Counted from the first letter of the stretch, positions 34,744 through 44,379 are shown. The stretch: DNA of 64,000 nucleotides from JAJEFO01 sp965214325 (GCA_965214325.1 CBDCBG010000006.1:4464001-4528000), one strand, 5' to 3'. Made by a program: numbers and translations. Notes: generated by a model not told the origin, from the letters alone.

Positions 34744-35485
34744 GCTGATTCCCCTTGAAGAGCACGGCCTCGATCCTTTCCAGAAGATTCAGGAACAGGA
34801 CCGCAAGAAGGATGATGGAAAAGATGGCCGCGTACATGCTGGGATAGTCGGCAATGGAACGGCTGTATGTGATGATGTCGCCGACTCCCGTAGGCGTGAT
34901 CTTGAGTTCGGCCAGGATGGCGCCGATGAAGCCGGCGGAAATGCCAAGACGCAGTCCGGCGAATATCACGGGCGAAGCGGCCGGGACGATGATCTTCAGG
35001 ATGATGTCAAGGTCTGTGGCGAGATAGGAACGTCCCATTTCTTTGATCGAATCCGGCGTGTTGCGAACGGCGCCTGCCGTGTTGAGCACGATGACGGGCA
35101 TTGCCATGATGCACACCACCAGGACCTTGGAGGTCAGGCCGATGCCGTAGGCAAGAATCAGAAGGGGAATGAGCGCCGCAAGCGGCGCTGCCTGCATGAC
35201 AATGAAGATTGGCGAGAACAGCCAGTCGAAGAACCGGCTCAGTCCCACCCAGAGGCCGATTGCGATGCCCAGGAATGCAGAAATGGCGATTCCTACGGCC
35301 AGGGGCTTCAGGGTCTCGGCATAGGCGTCGAGCATCGTGCCGTCACCCATCATGCGTGCGAGTGCGCCCATGGATTCCAGGAAAGTCGGGAAGGCCAGGC
35401 TCACAGGGATGTGTCCTGCGATTTCCCAGGCCGCGAAGAGAATCACCCCGGAAAGGATCTTGAGCGTGAGCGAGCGGCTGATCAT
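34724..35485 (-). CDS. ABC transporter permease (SsuC/TauC type, second subunit)
   Basis: A 253-residue permease with six predicted membrane segments, opening SLTLKILSGVILFAAWEIAG. The cytoplasmic loop has DSIKEMGRSYLATDLDIILK then IIVPAASPVIFAGLRLGI. I preferred the ATG at 35485 because the preceding 14 in-frame codons are polar and lack a ribosome-binding site. It lies 69 bp downstream of the binding protein. Confidence 0.85.
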   Translation of the reverse strand: MISRSLTLKILSGVILFAAWEIAGHIPVSLAFPTFLESMGALARMMGDGTMLDAYAETLKPLAVGIAISAFLGIAIGLWVGLSRFFDWLFSPIFIVMQAAPLAALIPLLILAYGIGLTSKVLVVCIMAMPVIVLNTAGAVRNTPDSIKEMGRSYLATDLDIILKIIVPAASPVIFAGLRLGISAGFIGAILAELKITPTGVGDIITYSRSIADYPSMYAAIFSIILLAVLFLNLLERIEAVLFKGNQLGYVSD

Positions 35486-35554
35486 GGGGACTGCATCCCG
35501 TCTGGAAGTTTGGTGTCGCCGCGCCACTTGATTGGCGCGGCGACCTTGCTTGGC

Positions 35555-36526
35555 TTACTGCATCGCCGCGTCGAGCGGCTTGAGGTACCAAAAGTCCTCG
35601 ATGTTCAGCGTGCTTGGATCGCCGTCAAGCTGACCGGCGGCAGAATACCATTCCATGTCCGCCATGGCCGCACTTCGACCACCGCCGTCAGGATCGTAGA
35701 GGCCAGCCGCGACCGCGTCGGAGTAGAATCCGTCGAGTTCGTCAAGGATTTCCGCCGGCAACTGGCCGATCGGCCCATCGGGGTTGGTCTCGCGGCGAAT
35801 GATGGTCGGGTCTTCGTGCATGTCTCGGTAGACGCTGACAAGCGCATCAACGAAGATCTGCACGTCGCTCTCGTTCTCCTGGATCCAGTCGAGATTGCCG
35901 AACAGGGCTTCGTCGCTGGCCTCGACATCGAACATCTCGAGCACGTTGAAATTGGCGCCGGCATCGCTGCGCATCAGCTTGTTCTTGTTCGACAGGTCGA
36001 TGATGGTCGCATCGGCGCGCCCTCCAAGGAGCGCTGCCACGCGATTTGCCGAACCCGGCACATAGGAGCGCTCGCCAAACATGATGCCCAAACGGTCCTC
36101 GATTACGTTGGCGATTGAATCCGTGCCACCGCCGCGCGAGTGCAGCAGGATCGGTTCTCCGTCCAGGTCCTCAAGCTTGCTGTACGTCTTTGTCGTGACC
36201 GGGAAGAACTTCAGCTTCGAGAGCTGAAACAAGATCCGCAGCGGGGCCTTCGAGCGCTGCATGGCCGCATAGGGCGTGCCGAAGCCGATGTGCATCTGGC
36301 CGCTGAGCACCGCCTGGATGGCAAGCTCCTCGTCCGCAAACGCGGTCCATTCGTAGTCGAGGCCGTTTGCCTTGGCGCGGTCCAGCGCCACGAAGAACGC
36401 GGCCAGTTCGTCCGACGGAGTCTCTGCCAACGCTATGTGGATCGTGTCGGCATTTGCCATCGACAATCCAAGTGCGAATGGCAGGGCCATCACCGTGGCC
36501 GTGAATTTTTTCAAGATGCGTCTCAT
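35555..36526 (-). CDS. ABC transporter substrate-binding protein (NMT1/SsuA-like)
   Basis: A 323-residue exported binding protein. The signal peptide is RRILKKFTATVMALPFALGL ending near SMANAD; the mature part opens TIHIALAETPSDELAAFFVA. AGGGAGG lies 6 nt before the ATG at 36526, which decides the start over an open upstream extension. It is the first gene of the importer operon, and the GntR gene upstream is on the same strand, 87 bp away. Ligand unknown; the divergent fumarylacetoacetase-like hydrolase suggests an organic acid or aromatic breakdown product. Confidence 0.85.
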   Translation of the reverse strand: MRRILKKFTATVMALPFALGLSMANADTIHIALAETPSDELAAFFVALDRAKANGLDYEWTAFADEELAIQAVLSGQMHIGFGTPYAAMQRSKAPLRILFQLSKLKFFPVTTKTYSKLEDLDGEPILLHSRGGGTDSIANVIEDRLGIMFGERSYVPGSANRVAALLGGRADATIIDLSNKNKLMRSDAGANFNVLEMFDVEASDEALFGNLDWIQENESDVQIFVDALVSVYRDMHEDPTIIRRETNPDGPIGQLPAEILDELDGFYSDAVAAGLYDPDGGGRSAAMADMEWYSAAGQLDGDPSTLNIEDFWYLKPLDAAMQ

Positions 36527-36613
36527 CGAGTTTCCTCCCTTAGATTGATGAGCAAGTCCGCCTGATGCTCCTGGTTCAGGCACAGGTTGTTTCCGCCGAC
36601 TCGCAGTTCGCTG

Positions 36614-37303
36614 TCATTCCTCCCCAAACAGGCGTGTCGCGACAGAACTGAGATGCGTGCGCATTGCTGCATGAGCGGCGGCCGGATCCCGCGCCTCGAT
36701 CGCGGCGGCGATCGCGTCATGCTCGACGAAGCTGGAATGGTCGCGCGCCGGTTGCGGCAACTGGCGAATGACCGTGCCCCAGGCCACGGCGCGCCGGACC
36801 TGGTTCAGCTGATTGAACAGGGACAGCAGCAGCACGTTGTCCGTCGCCTCCGCGATTGTCCTGTGAAACGCGTCGTCCCGTGCCTCGTAAGCTTCCCAGT
36901 TCGTTGCCTCGAGACAGCGGCTGCGGGCAAGCTTCAACCGGATCACTGCCGCGTTCGAGGCGTTGAGCGCTGCTTCGCGAGCGATCGCCGGCTCCAGCGA
37001 AAGTCGCGCCCGCATCAGCTGGACAGGCGTGACCTGCCTGGTCAGTTCCGCCAGGCTGCCGGTGTCTGCGCTGTCGCCGTGGGCCGCGACGAAAGTGCCC
37101 TTGCCGACATGGCGCCAGATCGCTCCTTCACGTTCCAGTGCATCCAGGGCCCCGCGAAGCGTGTTTCGGCTCATGTCCAGCATGACCGTCAGCTCTCGCT
37201 CGGGCGGCAGCCTGTCGCCGGGGCGGAAGCTTCCCGTCGCGATGAACGTCCTGAGCGCGGCGACCGCGTCGTTTCGATCAAGGAGGTCCGGCTTCGTCAG
37301 CAT
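36614..37303 (-). CDS. GntR-family regulator, FCD/FadR subgroup
   Basis: A 229-residue regulator. The winged helix reads RPGDRLPPERELTVMLDMSR, then NTLRGALDALEREGAIW; the helical FCD domain has RARLSLEPAIAREAAL, DDAFHRTIAEAT and FVEHDAIAAAIEARDPAAAH, carrying the Asp and His residues that usually bind a metal and a carboxylate ligand. I chose the ATG at 37303; a TTG 24 nt upstream falls within the operator. It stands between the importer and the divergent hydrolase and most likely controls both in response to an organic acid. Confidence 0.85.
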   Translation of the reverse strand: MLTKPDLLDRNDAVAALRTFIATGSFRPGDRLPPERELTVMLDMSRNTLRGALDALEREGAIWRHVGKGTFVAAHGDSADTGSLAELTRQVTPVQLMRARLSLEPAIAREAALNASNAAVIRLKLARSRCLEATNWEAYEARDDAFHRTIAEATDNVLLLSLFNQLNQVRRAVAWGTVIRQLPQPARDHSSFVEHDAIAAAIEARDPAAAHAAMRTHLSSVATRLFGEE

Positions 37304-37311
37304 GCTCTCGC

Positions 37312-37438
37312 AAAATTGGTTGATCAATTAGTCGATATTGGTTCGACTTTGCCTGATTCTCCCATCTGAATCAACGACTATTGACATGGTTCTTGACGAA
37401 ATCGTTTTCCTTGGATGCAATATTGGTTGAGATTGATT
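37312..37438. promoter_or_regulatory. Divergent control region with GntR-type half-sites
   Basis: The palindrome TTGATCAA (37320-37327) sits within TTGGTTGATCAATTAG, and a related TTGGTTGAGATTGATTT recurs at about 37422-37438. AT-rich sequence between them, including TTGACA at 37381-37386, suggests promoters. FadR/FCD regulators commonly bind such TTG-rich dyads, so this is the probable operator of the GntR gene and of the hydrolase at 37502. Confidence 0.45.
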
Positions 37439-37501
37439 TGGCTCGATCGCTGCGCTAAAGCCTGTGTGTCATGACGAAGCCTGTGAGGAAACCGAATTCC
37501 C

Positions 37502-38188
37502 ATGCCCCAGTTTGCAATCGAAGTTCCGCCTGTCGTGGCCCTTCCGATAGTCACGAACGATGCTCTCTTCCCGGTGCGCCGGGTCTACTGCATAGGCCGC
37601 AACTATGCCGCCCACGCGATCGAGATGGGGCACGACCCTGATCGCGAGCCGCCATTTTTCTTCCAGAAGAATCCCGGCAATCTCACGTCTGCCGGGACCT
37701 TTCCGTATCCGCCACGGAGTGACGACGTTCATCACGAGGTCGAGGTTGCGGTGATGCTGAAGTCCGGCGGTACCGACATTTCGGTTGGCGATGCGCTGGA
37801 TCACGTGTTCGGATACGCATTGTCGCTGGACATGACCCGGCGTGACCTGCAGGGCGTCCAGAAGAAAATGGGACGGCCATGGGAGATCGGCAAGGCGTTC
37901 GAGCATTCGGCGCCGACCGGCCCGATTCATCCCGTGTCCGAGATCGGTCATCTCGACCGGGGCCGTATCGCGCTGACGGTGAATGATGAGGTCCGGCAGG
38001 AAGGCGACATGAACCAGATGATCTGGAAGGTGCCGGAGATCATCGCCTACCTGTCGGAGTATTTCGAGCTGGCGGCCGGCGACGTCATCCTTTCGGGAAC
38101 GCCCGCCGGCGTGGGCCCTGTCGAACGGGGAGACACCATGATTGCGGAGGCCGAGGGGCTCGGCAGCATGACAGTGTCGGTGGCATAG
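37502..38188 (+). CDS. Fumarylacetoacetate hydrolase family protein
   Basis: A 228-residue enzyme of the FAH superfamily, which act on beta-diketo or oxo acids (acylpyruvases, oxaloacetate decarboxylases, hydratases). Metal ligands and family motifs are visible: CIGRNYAAHAIEMG, FFFQKNPGNL, DVHHEVEVAV, and the C-terminal GDVILSGTPAGVGPVERGD. Length fits the short single-domain group (YcgM/FAHD1-like). It is divergent from the GntR regulator and convergent with the soxG gene. Substrate not determinable; likely linked to the compound taken up by the adjacent importer. Confidence 0.9.
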   Translation: MPQFAIEVPPVVALPIVTNDALFPVRRVYCIGRNYAAHAIEMGHDPDREPPFFFQKNPGNLTSAGTFPYPPRSDDVHHEVEVAVMLKSGGTDISVGDALDHVFGYALSLDMTRRDLQGVQKKMGRPWEIGKAFEHSAPTGPIHPVSEIGHLDRGRIALTVNDEVRQEGDMNQMIWKVPEIIAYLSEYFELAAGDVILSGTPAGVGPVERGDTMIAEAEGLGSMTVSVA

Positions 38189-38258
38189 GGCATCAGGCCG
38201 GTTCCGGTCTGGCCCTCGGCCGCGACCGTTCGCATGCTCTCGCCTCGCTTGCTCCTGC

Positions 38259-38816
38259 CTACGTCACGTACCGGTAGGATGTCTCGACCGCATGCAGGAA
38301 CGAGGCTGCGGAGGAACTGGCTGCCAGCAGCAGGAACGCGTCATCCTCGATGCGTATCGCGATCGCGCCCATATGCTCCATGACCGTTCGGCCGGTGTCG
38401 CCGATCTCGAAGGCTGGCAGATCAAGCGGGCAGATCCGCTCCATCGCGGAGAGAGTGTCGGGGCCTGCAACCTCCAGGACAGTCCATGCATGCGTCTGAT
38501 CGGTCGTGTAGCCGGAGCCTCCCAGCCGTTCCTGCACCACGGCGTCTGCATCAGGTGTCGCGTGCGGAAAGATCAGCATGATCTGGTCGGGTGACGATCG
38601 AACGGCCCGGACCTTGCCGCTGAGGGACGAGTGCGTCGGTTCGGGAAATTCCAGGGACCAGCCATTCCTGAGCGCCTCCGCCACCGCATCCTCACCGCCC
38701 AGCGGCGACGCGAACGAGACGATCGCCAGATCGTCGCGTTCGACGATGCGGTTGCCGGAGATTTCCAGTTCCTTTCCGCCAAGGACTGACGCTGCTTCCA
38801 GGGTGATCTCATGCAC
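38259..38816 (-). CDS. soxG: Sarcosine oxidase / N-methylglutamate dehydrogenase, gamma-type subunit
   Basis: A 185-residue subunit with the SoxG pattern: GWSLEFPEPTHSSLSG near the middle and the C-terminal GPDTLSAMERICPLDLPAFE, GRTVMEHMGAI and SSAASFLHAVETSYRY. It overlaps the alpha-subunit gene by 8 bp and ends the operon soxB-D-A-G. This is a structural subunit without its own cofactor. Because gmaS and mgsABC lie in the same locus, it may instead be the MgdD subunit of N-methylglutamate dehydrogenase, which is homologous. Confidence 0.85.
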   Translation of the reverse strand: MHEITLEAASVLGGKELEISGNRIVERDDLAIVSFASPLGGEDAVAEALRNGWSLEFPEPTHSSLSGKVRAVRSSPDQIMLIFPHATPDADAVVQERLGGSGYTTDQTHAWTVLEVAGPDTLSAMERICPLDLPAFEIGDTGRTVMEHMGAIAIRIEDDAFLLLAASSSAASFLHAVETSYRYVT

Positions 38817-41712
38817 GTTGGCGCACTCCGTCCGGGTCGATGTGGTGGGGGGAGCAGACCTCGACTAGGACGTCCTGATCGCGGACGGGCGAGTAGGCCC
38901 GGACCGTCTCGCCGATTCTCTCCTTGCCTCGCTTCAGGAAGCCGAGGCCCACCGAAACTCCGAGTTCGGGCGAGAAGGCGACCGAAGTCATCCAGCCCTG
39001 GCCGTGGGCCATGTCCGCCGGATCGCCCGGATTCAGGAAGTGTGCGCCCGCTGTCAGGTTGACCGAGCGATCAACGGGCCGGAACCCGGCAAGGTGCATC
39101 CCGTCGTCCGCGTTCAGTGCGTCGCGCTCCGACAGTTTCAGCCCGATTGCATCCTTCGACCTGGAAAGCATGCCTCCGAGTCCGAGCATCTGTGCCGTGG
39201 TCTGGCCGGTGATTTCGTTGCCGGCCACATGGCCCTTCTCGATGCGCAGGACCCCGAGTGCCTCGGTTCCGTATGGCACGGCTTCGAATTCCTCGCCCGC
39301 CTTCATCAATGCCCGGATCATGCTGTCGCCGTAGCGTGCGGGCACCGCCACCTCGTAGGCGAGCTCGCCCGAGAAGGAAATCCGGAAGAGCCGGGCGGGC
39401 GTGCCGCCAAATGCCGAGCATTCGGCGCAGGCCATGAACGGGAAGGCGTCATTGGAGAGATCCAGGTCATCGACCACTTTCGCGAGCAGTGCCCGGGAGT
39501 TCGGTCCGGCTACCGCGAACTGCGCCCAGCCGTCGGTCGTCGATATCATGTGCACGTCGAGGTCCGGCCAGAGGCACTGGCGAGCGAATTCCAGATTGCG
39601 GAACACCAGCACCGCGTTGGCGGTCGTGGTCGTCATCACGAAGTGGCCTTCCGAAAGCCGCGCAGCGGTCCCGTCGTCGTAGCAAATGCCGTCTTCGCGA
39701 AGCATCAGCCCGTAGCGGACCTTGCCTACTGGCAGTTTCAGGAACGCGTTGGCGTAGACCCGGTTCAGGAATTCGGCCGCATCTCGCCCCTGGATGTCTA
39801 TCTTACCGAGCGTGGTCACGTCGCAGATGCCGACCGACTTCCTGACCTGGGACGCCTCTCGGTCCACGCTGTCGCGCCAGCCTTTCTCCCCGGGTTGCCT
39901 GAACCACTGGGCGCGCAGCCACATGCCCGCCTCCACGAAGTCGGCGCCGTTCTCTTCCGCCCATTTGTGACTTGGGGTCAGGCGATGCGGGCGGAAGTGC
40001 TTGCCGCGCGCGCGCCCTGCAAATGCGCCGATGGCGACAGGCGTGTAGGGCGGGCGGAAAATGGTGGTTCCCGTCTCGTCAATGCTCTTTCCGGCGGCCT
40101 CCGCCATGAGGGCGAGGCCCAGGACATTGGCCGTCCTGCCCTGGTCCGTCGCCATTCCCAGCGTCGTGTAGCGCTTCAAGTGCTCGACCGACCGGAATCC
40201 TTCCTTGTGGCTCTGCCTGATGTCCTTGGTCGTGACATCGTTCTGGAGATCCACCCATGCCCGCTTCCGAAGTCCCGTCACGTGCCAGAACGGAGCGCCG
40301 GCGCAGCCTTCGTCATCGGCCTTGGCAGGCATCCCCGGAGAACGTTCGGCGCCTAGTTCCTTGGCGATTCCCGCAGCCGCTCCGTGGCCTTCCCGGATTG
40401 TCGCGGCAAGCGTCATGGTCCCGTTTGCGGCACCTGCCACGCTCATGCCCGGCGGCAAGTCGCCACCCGGCACAAAGCCGACGACATCCGCATCCCAGAC
40501 CGGACGGCCACGGTTGTGACAGGTCAGATGCACATTGGGCGACCATCCGCCCGACACAGCCAGGCAATCGGTTTCCACACGCCGGCCGTCGCCGAGGCGA
40601 ACCGCGCGGATTCCTCGGCGACCGATCGTGTCCGTCACGACATCGCCCTTGCGGGCGTCAATGACTGCGGTGACTTCAATGCCCTTGCCGCTCAGGTCCT
40701 CAGCCGTGCGAAGACCGTCGTCGTTGTTCGTGAAAACCGCGACCTTTCGGCCCGGTGCGACACCGAATCGGTTGACATAGGCGCGCACCGCGCCCGCCAG
40801 CATGATTCCGGGGCGATCGTTGTTGCCAAAGGCCATGGGGCGCTCGGTGGCTCCTGCCGCAAGCAGGGCGCGCCGCGTGTAGATGCGCCAGAGCACTTGG
40901 CGCGGCCTGTCTTCGACTTTGGCCAGATGATCGCTGCGGCGCTCGAGGGCGCCGTAGATTCCATGATCGAATGCGCCAAAGACGGTTGTGCGTGCCAGCA
41001 GTCGTGCATTGTCACTTGCAGCGAGCCCGGCAGTGGCCGCGGCGGCCCAGTCGGCGCCGGCCTGTCCGTCGACTTCATGGGATTCGGCGTTGAGGCGGCC
41101 ACCCGGCACGAAGTCCTCGTCGGCCAGAATCACGCGAAGCCCCGACCGGGCGGCTGCCTGCGCGGCGGAAAGGCCGGCCGGTCCCGCGCCGATCACAAGG
41201 AGGTCGCAATGCAGGAACCCGTGGTCGTAGGCATCAGGATCCGGCTGCATGGAGAGTCGTCCCAGACCTGCGGAAGCACGGATGAGCGGTTCGTAGACCC
41301 GTTCCCAGAACGCTTTCGGCCACATGAAGGTCTTGTAGTAGAAGCCGGCCGCAAGGAAGGGCGACAGGAGGTCGTTGATCGCCATCACGTCGAAGGCGAG
41401 GGGCCCCCGGTGGTTCTGGCTGGTGGCGCTCAGGCCGTCGAAGAGCTCGACTGTCGTGGCGCGGGTGTTGGGATCCTGCGCCGCGCCGTCTCGAAGCTGA
41501 ACCAGCGCATTTGGCTCTTCCGAGCCGGACGAGAATATGCCTCGCGGGCGGTGGTACTTGAACGACCGGCCTACCAGGCGCTCGCCGTTGGCAAGCAGTG
41601 CCGAGGCGAGCGTGTCGCCCTGATAGCCAGTCATCCAGCGGCCGTTCCAGCTGAAGGAAAGCGTCCTGGAACGGTCGACCATGCCGCCTTCGATGCGCAT
41701 CGCCTGGGTCAT
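38809..41712 (-). CDS. soxA: Sarcosine oxidase / N-methylglutamate dehydrogenase, alpha-type subunit
   Basis: A 967-residue large subunit. The N-terminal part has the ferredoxin-like segment GDTLASALLANGERLVGRSF, followed by the FAD/NAD site VIGAGPAGLSAAQAAARSGL. The C-terminal 380 residues are a GcvT-like aminomethyltransferase domain (VGICDVTTLGKIDIQGRDAA, LRIEKGHVAGNEITGQTT). That domain transfers the released methyl group as methylene-THF. I chose the ATG at 41712, four bases into the soxD stop overlap; an upstream extension of 30 codons is out of register with the family. In the methylamine route the equivalent subunit is MgdC. Confidence 0.9.
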   Translation of the reverse strand: MTQAMRIEGGMVDRSRTLSFSWNGRWMTGYQGDTLASALLANGERLVGRSFKYHRPRGIFSSGSEEPNALVQLRDGAAQDPNTRATTVELFDGLSATSQNHRGPLAFDVMAINDLLSPFLAAGFYYKTFMWPKAFWERVYEPLIRASAGLGRLSMQPDPDAYDHGFLHCDLLVIGAGPAGLSAAQAAARSGLRVILADEDFVPGGRLNAESHEVDGQAGADWAAAATAGLAASDNARLLARTTVFGAFDHGIYGALERRSDHLAKVEDRPRQVLWRIYTRRALLAAGATERPMAFGNNDRPGIMLAGAVRAYVNRFGVAPGRKVAVFTNNDDGLRTAEDLSGKGIEVTAVIDARKGDVVTDTIGRRGIRAVRLGDGRRVETDCLAVSGGWSPNVHLTCHNRGRPVWDADVVGFVPGGDLPPGMSVAGAANGTMTLAATIREGHGAAAGIAKELGAERSPGMPAKADDEGCAGAPFWHVTGLRKRAWVDLQNDVTTKDIRQSHKEGFRSVEHLKRYTTLGMATDQGRTANVLGLALMAEAAGKSIDETGTTIFRPPYTPVAIGAFAGRARGKHFRPHRLTPSHKWAEENGADFVEAGMWLRAQWFRQPGEKGWRDSVDREASQVRKSVGICDVTTLGKIDIQGRDAAEFLNRVYANAFLKLPVGKVRYGLMLREDGICYDDGTAARLSEGHFVMTTTTANAVLVFRNLEFARQCLWPDLDVHMISTTDGWAQFAVAGPNSRALLAKVVDDLDLSNDAFPFMACAECSAFGGTPARLFRISFSGELAYEVAVPARYGDSMIRALMKAGEEFEAVPYGTEALGVLRIEKGHVAGNEITGQTTAQMLGLGGMLSRSKDAIGLKLSERDALNADDGMHLAGFRPVDRSVNLTAGAHFLNPGDPADMAHGQGWMTSVAFSPELGVSVGLGFLKRGKERIGETVRAYSPVRDQDVLVEVCSPHHIDPDGVRQRA

Positions 41713-42002
41713 CGCGACCGCCCCCGGGCGCGAGCGACATCTCGGGCGAGTTCCACCTTGGTCACTTCGTGTGTCAGGGTGTCGCGCGTCAAGACCAGCC
41801 ATGAGCGGTCGCCCTGCTCGTGGTACCAGAGCTCTCGGTGGTCGCCTGCCGGGTTGTCCCTGAGGTAGGCGTAGTCATGCATTTCGTCGATGGCGGCCGT
41901 CATGCCGTCAGGGCGATCGATCAGGCTCGCATCGCCCAGCACGACGAATTCCGCGGCGTCTCGGGGACCAAGCAAGGGATGGTCGATGATCATCGACGGC
42001 AC
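41709..42002 (-). CDS. soxD: Sarcosine oxidase / N-methylglutamate dehydrogenase, delta-type subunit
   Basis: A small 97-residue subunit. Family signatures: IDHPLLGPRDAAEFVVLGDA, the AYLRDNPAGDHRELWYHEQG region, and WLVLTRDTLTHEV near the C-terminus. Unlike many SoxD proteins it shows no CPYCG-type zinc motif at the N-terminus. It overlaps the alpha-subunit start by 4 bp and starts 56 bp after the beta-subunit gene. Confidence 0.88.
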   Translation of the reverse strand: MPSMIIDHPLLGPRDAAEFVVLGDASLIDRPDGMTAAIDEMHDYAYLRDNPAGDHRELWYHEQGDRSWLVLTRDTLTHEVTKVELARDVARARGRSR

Positions 42003-42058
42003 CCTCGTGGCCGTCCATTCACTGATCCGTGCCGAGTTTTCGGTCGCATGCCTGTTCC

Positions 42059-43309
42059 TCAGTGCAGGTTGGGTTGGGCGCCAACGCCCTTTTCGTCGAT
42101 CATCGCTCCATGTCGAAAGCGGTCGAGTCGGAAGAAGCGGGCGGTCTCATGGGGTTGGCCGGTCGCAAGAAGATGAGCGTAGCAGTAGCCCGAGGCAGGC
42201 GTTGCCTTGAAGCCGCCGTAGCACCAGCCGCCATTCAGGTAGAGCCCTTCGACATGCGTCCTGTCGATGAACGGGGAGCCGTCCATGGACATGTCCATGA
42301 CGCCGCCCCACATTCTGAGCAGACGCGCCCGACCGATCATCGGCATGATCGCCATGCCGCCTTCGCAGACATCCTCCACGACCGGCAGGTTGCCGCGCTG
42401 CGCGTAGGTGTTGTAGCCGTCGATGTCGCCGCCGAAGACCAGTCCGCCCTTGTCTGACTGGCTGACATAGAAGTGCCCCGCGCCAAAGGTGATGACCCCG
42501 GGCAGCACCGGCTTGAGTCCCTCGGAGACAAAGGCCTGGAGCACGTGACTCTCGATGGGGAGCCGCATTCCGGCGAGCGCGGCCACGCGTGACGAAGATC
42601 CAGCGGCGCACATGGCGACCTTCCTTGCCTTGATCGGCCCCTTGCTGGTCTCGACGCCGAGGCAGCGACCGTCCTTGATGTCGAAACCCGTCACCTCGCA
42701 GTTCTGGATGATGTCCACGCCGCGCTGATCCGCGCCTCGTGCATAGCCCCAGGCGACAGCGTCATGGCGAACGGTGCCGCCTCTCGGCTGCCAGAGGGCG
42801 CCCATGATCGGAAATCGGGCGCCGCCGTAGTCGAGGTGGGGGCACATCCTGCGAATCTCGTCGGGGCCGAGAATCACGGAATCAGCGCCCGACAGCCGCA
42901 TGGCATTGCCGCGCCGGACGAAGGCGTCCCTTTGCGGGTCGGAATGGAAAAGGTTCAGGATGCCGCGCTGGCTCACCATAGCGTTGTAGTTGAAATCCTG
43001 TTCCAGCCCTTCCCAGAGCTTGAGCGAGAACTCGTAGAAGGGCTGGTTGCCCTCGAGAAGGTAGTTCGAGCGGATGATGGTCGTGTTGCGGCCGATGTTG
43101 CCCGACCCGAGCCAGCCCTTTTCGAGCACGGCAACGTTGCGCTCCCCGAACTCCTTGGCGAGGTAGTATGCCGTCGACAGCCCATGGCCGCCGCCGCCTA
43201 TGATGACGATGTCGTATTCCGGCCTGGGCTCCGGCTCGCGCCAGACCGGCTGCCATCCGCGGTTGCCTGTCAGGCCCTCCTTAAGGATTCTCAGTGCCGA
43301 GTATCGCAT
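42059..43309 (-). CDS. soxB: Sarcosine oxidase / N-methylglutamate dehydrogenase, beta-type subunit
   Basis: A 416-residue FAD-dependent DAO-family subunit that binds the N-methyl substrate. The FAD motif is IIGGGGHGLSTAYYLAKEFG, followed by the region of covalent flavin attachment (GSGNIGRNTTIIRSNYLL). The C-terminus has the substrate/flavin loop DGSPFIDRTHVEGLYLNGGW and YGGFKATPASG. I chose the ATG at 43309 because MRYSALRILKEGLTG is the conserved SoxB N-terminus. It is the first gene of soxBDAG, 57 bp from the divergent AraC-type gene, which probably regulates it. The homologous methylamine-pathway subunit is MgdA. Confidence 0.92.
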   Translation of the reverse strand: MRYSALRILKEGLTGNRGWQPVWREPEPRPEYDIVIIGGGGHGLSTAYYLAKEFGERNVAVLEKGWLGSGNIGRNTTIIRSNYLLEGNQPFYEFSLKLWEGLEQDFNYNAMVSQRGILNLFHSDPQRDAFVRRGNAMRLSGADSVILGPDEIRRMCPHLDYGGARFPIMGALWQPRGGTVRHDAVAWGYARGADQRGVDIIQNCEVTGFDIKDGRCLGVETSKGPIKARKVAMCAAGSSSRVAALAGMRLPIESHVLQAFVSEGLKPVLPGVITFGAGHFYVSQSDKGGLVFGGDIDGYNTYAQRGNLPVVEDVCEGGMAIMPMIGRARLLRMWGGVMDMSMDGSPFIDRTHVEGLYLNGGWCYGGFKATPASGYCYAHLLATGQPHETARFFRLDRFRHGAMIDEKGVGAQPNLH

Positions 43310-43366
43310 TGTCTTCCTGCCGGATTGGTTCAGTATTGAGACTAGCGGGAGGCCCTGGCGTTTCAT

Positions 43367-44374
43367 ATGCTGGAATTGGACATAAATTTACGGATTCAGG
43401 ACATTTCGGGCTCAACGAAGACCAGGCCCTTCCGAGTCGGCATCCTGCCGGTACCCGGCTTTGCCCTGATGTCCTATGCCTGCACGGTCGAACCGCTGCG
43501 CGCGGCCAACCTGCTGTCGGATGCGAAGCTGTACGAGATCGTGCATTTCTCTTCGGACATCCGGGTTCCGAGTTCCGGCGCGGCCTTGATCGAGACGACG
43601 TGCCGCCCCGGTGGTGCGGAGGATCTTGACCTGTTGCTTGTCGTGGCGGGCGGCGACCCGTTCGCGTTCGAAGATGCGGAAATCCTTGAATGGCTGCGTC
43701 TTGTTGACACGCGGGGCGTCCGGATTGGCGGCGTTTCCGGCGGCTCCGTCATCCTTGCAATGGCGGGCTTGATGGAGGGACGGCGGATGACCGTACATTG
43801 GGAGCATGCGGCGGCACTTTCGGAGACCTTTCCGGATTGCTTGATCGAGCGACGCCTTTACGTGATGGACCGTGACCGCGTGACATGCGGAGGCGGCACC
43901 GCGCCGCTGGACCTGATGCATGCCCTGATTTCCAGCCAGTGGGGCGGAGGCTTCGCGCGGCTCGTCAGCGACTGGTTCCTGCATACCGAAATTCGCGCCG
44001 CCGCCGATCCGCAGCGGGGCACTCCGGCCGGCCGGCTCGGCAGCAACTCTCCGCATCTGGTGGAAGCCGTGTCCGCGATGGACGATCATATCGCCGATCC
44101 GTTGTCCCTGTCCCAGCTTGCAATGGTGGCAGGGGTGACGCCCCGGCACTTGAACCGGCTCTTTGCGGAACGGCTTGGGCGGAGCACCATGGCATATTAC
44201 CGGAAAATGCGTCTTGACGTTGCGCAACGGCTGATCAAGGACACGCCGATGTCCATTGCGGAGGTTTCGGAGGCCACCGGATTTGCCACGCCGAGTCACT
44301 TTTCTGGTGCCTACAGACGGAACTTTGGTATGAGTCCGCGCAAGGGTCGGCAAGCCGACGCGTCGGTCGAATAG
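43367..44374 (+). CDS. GlxA-type AraC-family regulator with DJ-1/GATase1-like domain
   Basis: A 335-residue regulator. The N-terminal half is a DJ-1/PfpI-like ligand-binding domain (RVGILPVPGFALMSYACTVE; nucleophile-elbow region IGGVSGGSVILA, where the usual Cys is replaced). The C-terminal half is an AraC double helix-turn-helix (LSLSQLAMVAGVTPRHLNRL and MSIAEVSEATGFATPSHFSG). Relatives such as GbdR and CdhR sense betaine or carnitine derivatives and activate catabolic genes. Divergent from soxB, so it probably activates soxBDAG in response to a methylated amine. The name GlxA comes from rhizobial glx clusters that also contain homologues of the downstream mgsABC genes. Confidence 0.88.
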   Translation: MLELDINLRIQDISGSTKTRPFRVGILPVPGFALMSYACTVEPLRAANLLSDAKLYEIVHFSSDIRVPSSGAALIETTCRPGGAEDLDLLLVVAGGDPFAFEDAEILEWLRLVDTRGVRIGGVSGGSVILAMAGLMEGRRMTVHWEHAAALSETFPDCLIERRLYVMDRDRVTCGGGTAPLDLMHALISSQWGGGFARLVSDWFLHTEIRAAADPQRGTPAGRLGSNSPHLVEAVSAMDDHIADPLSLSQLAMVAGVTPRHLNRLFAERLGRSTMAYYRKMRLDVAQRLIKDTPMSIAEVSEATGFATPSHFSGAYRRNFGMSPRKGRQADASVE

Positions 44375-44379
44375 GCATT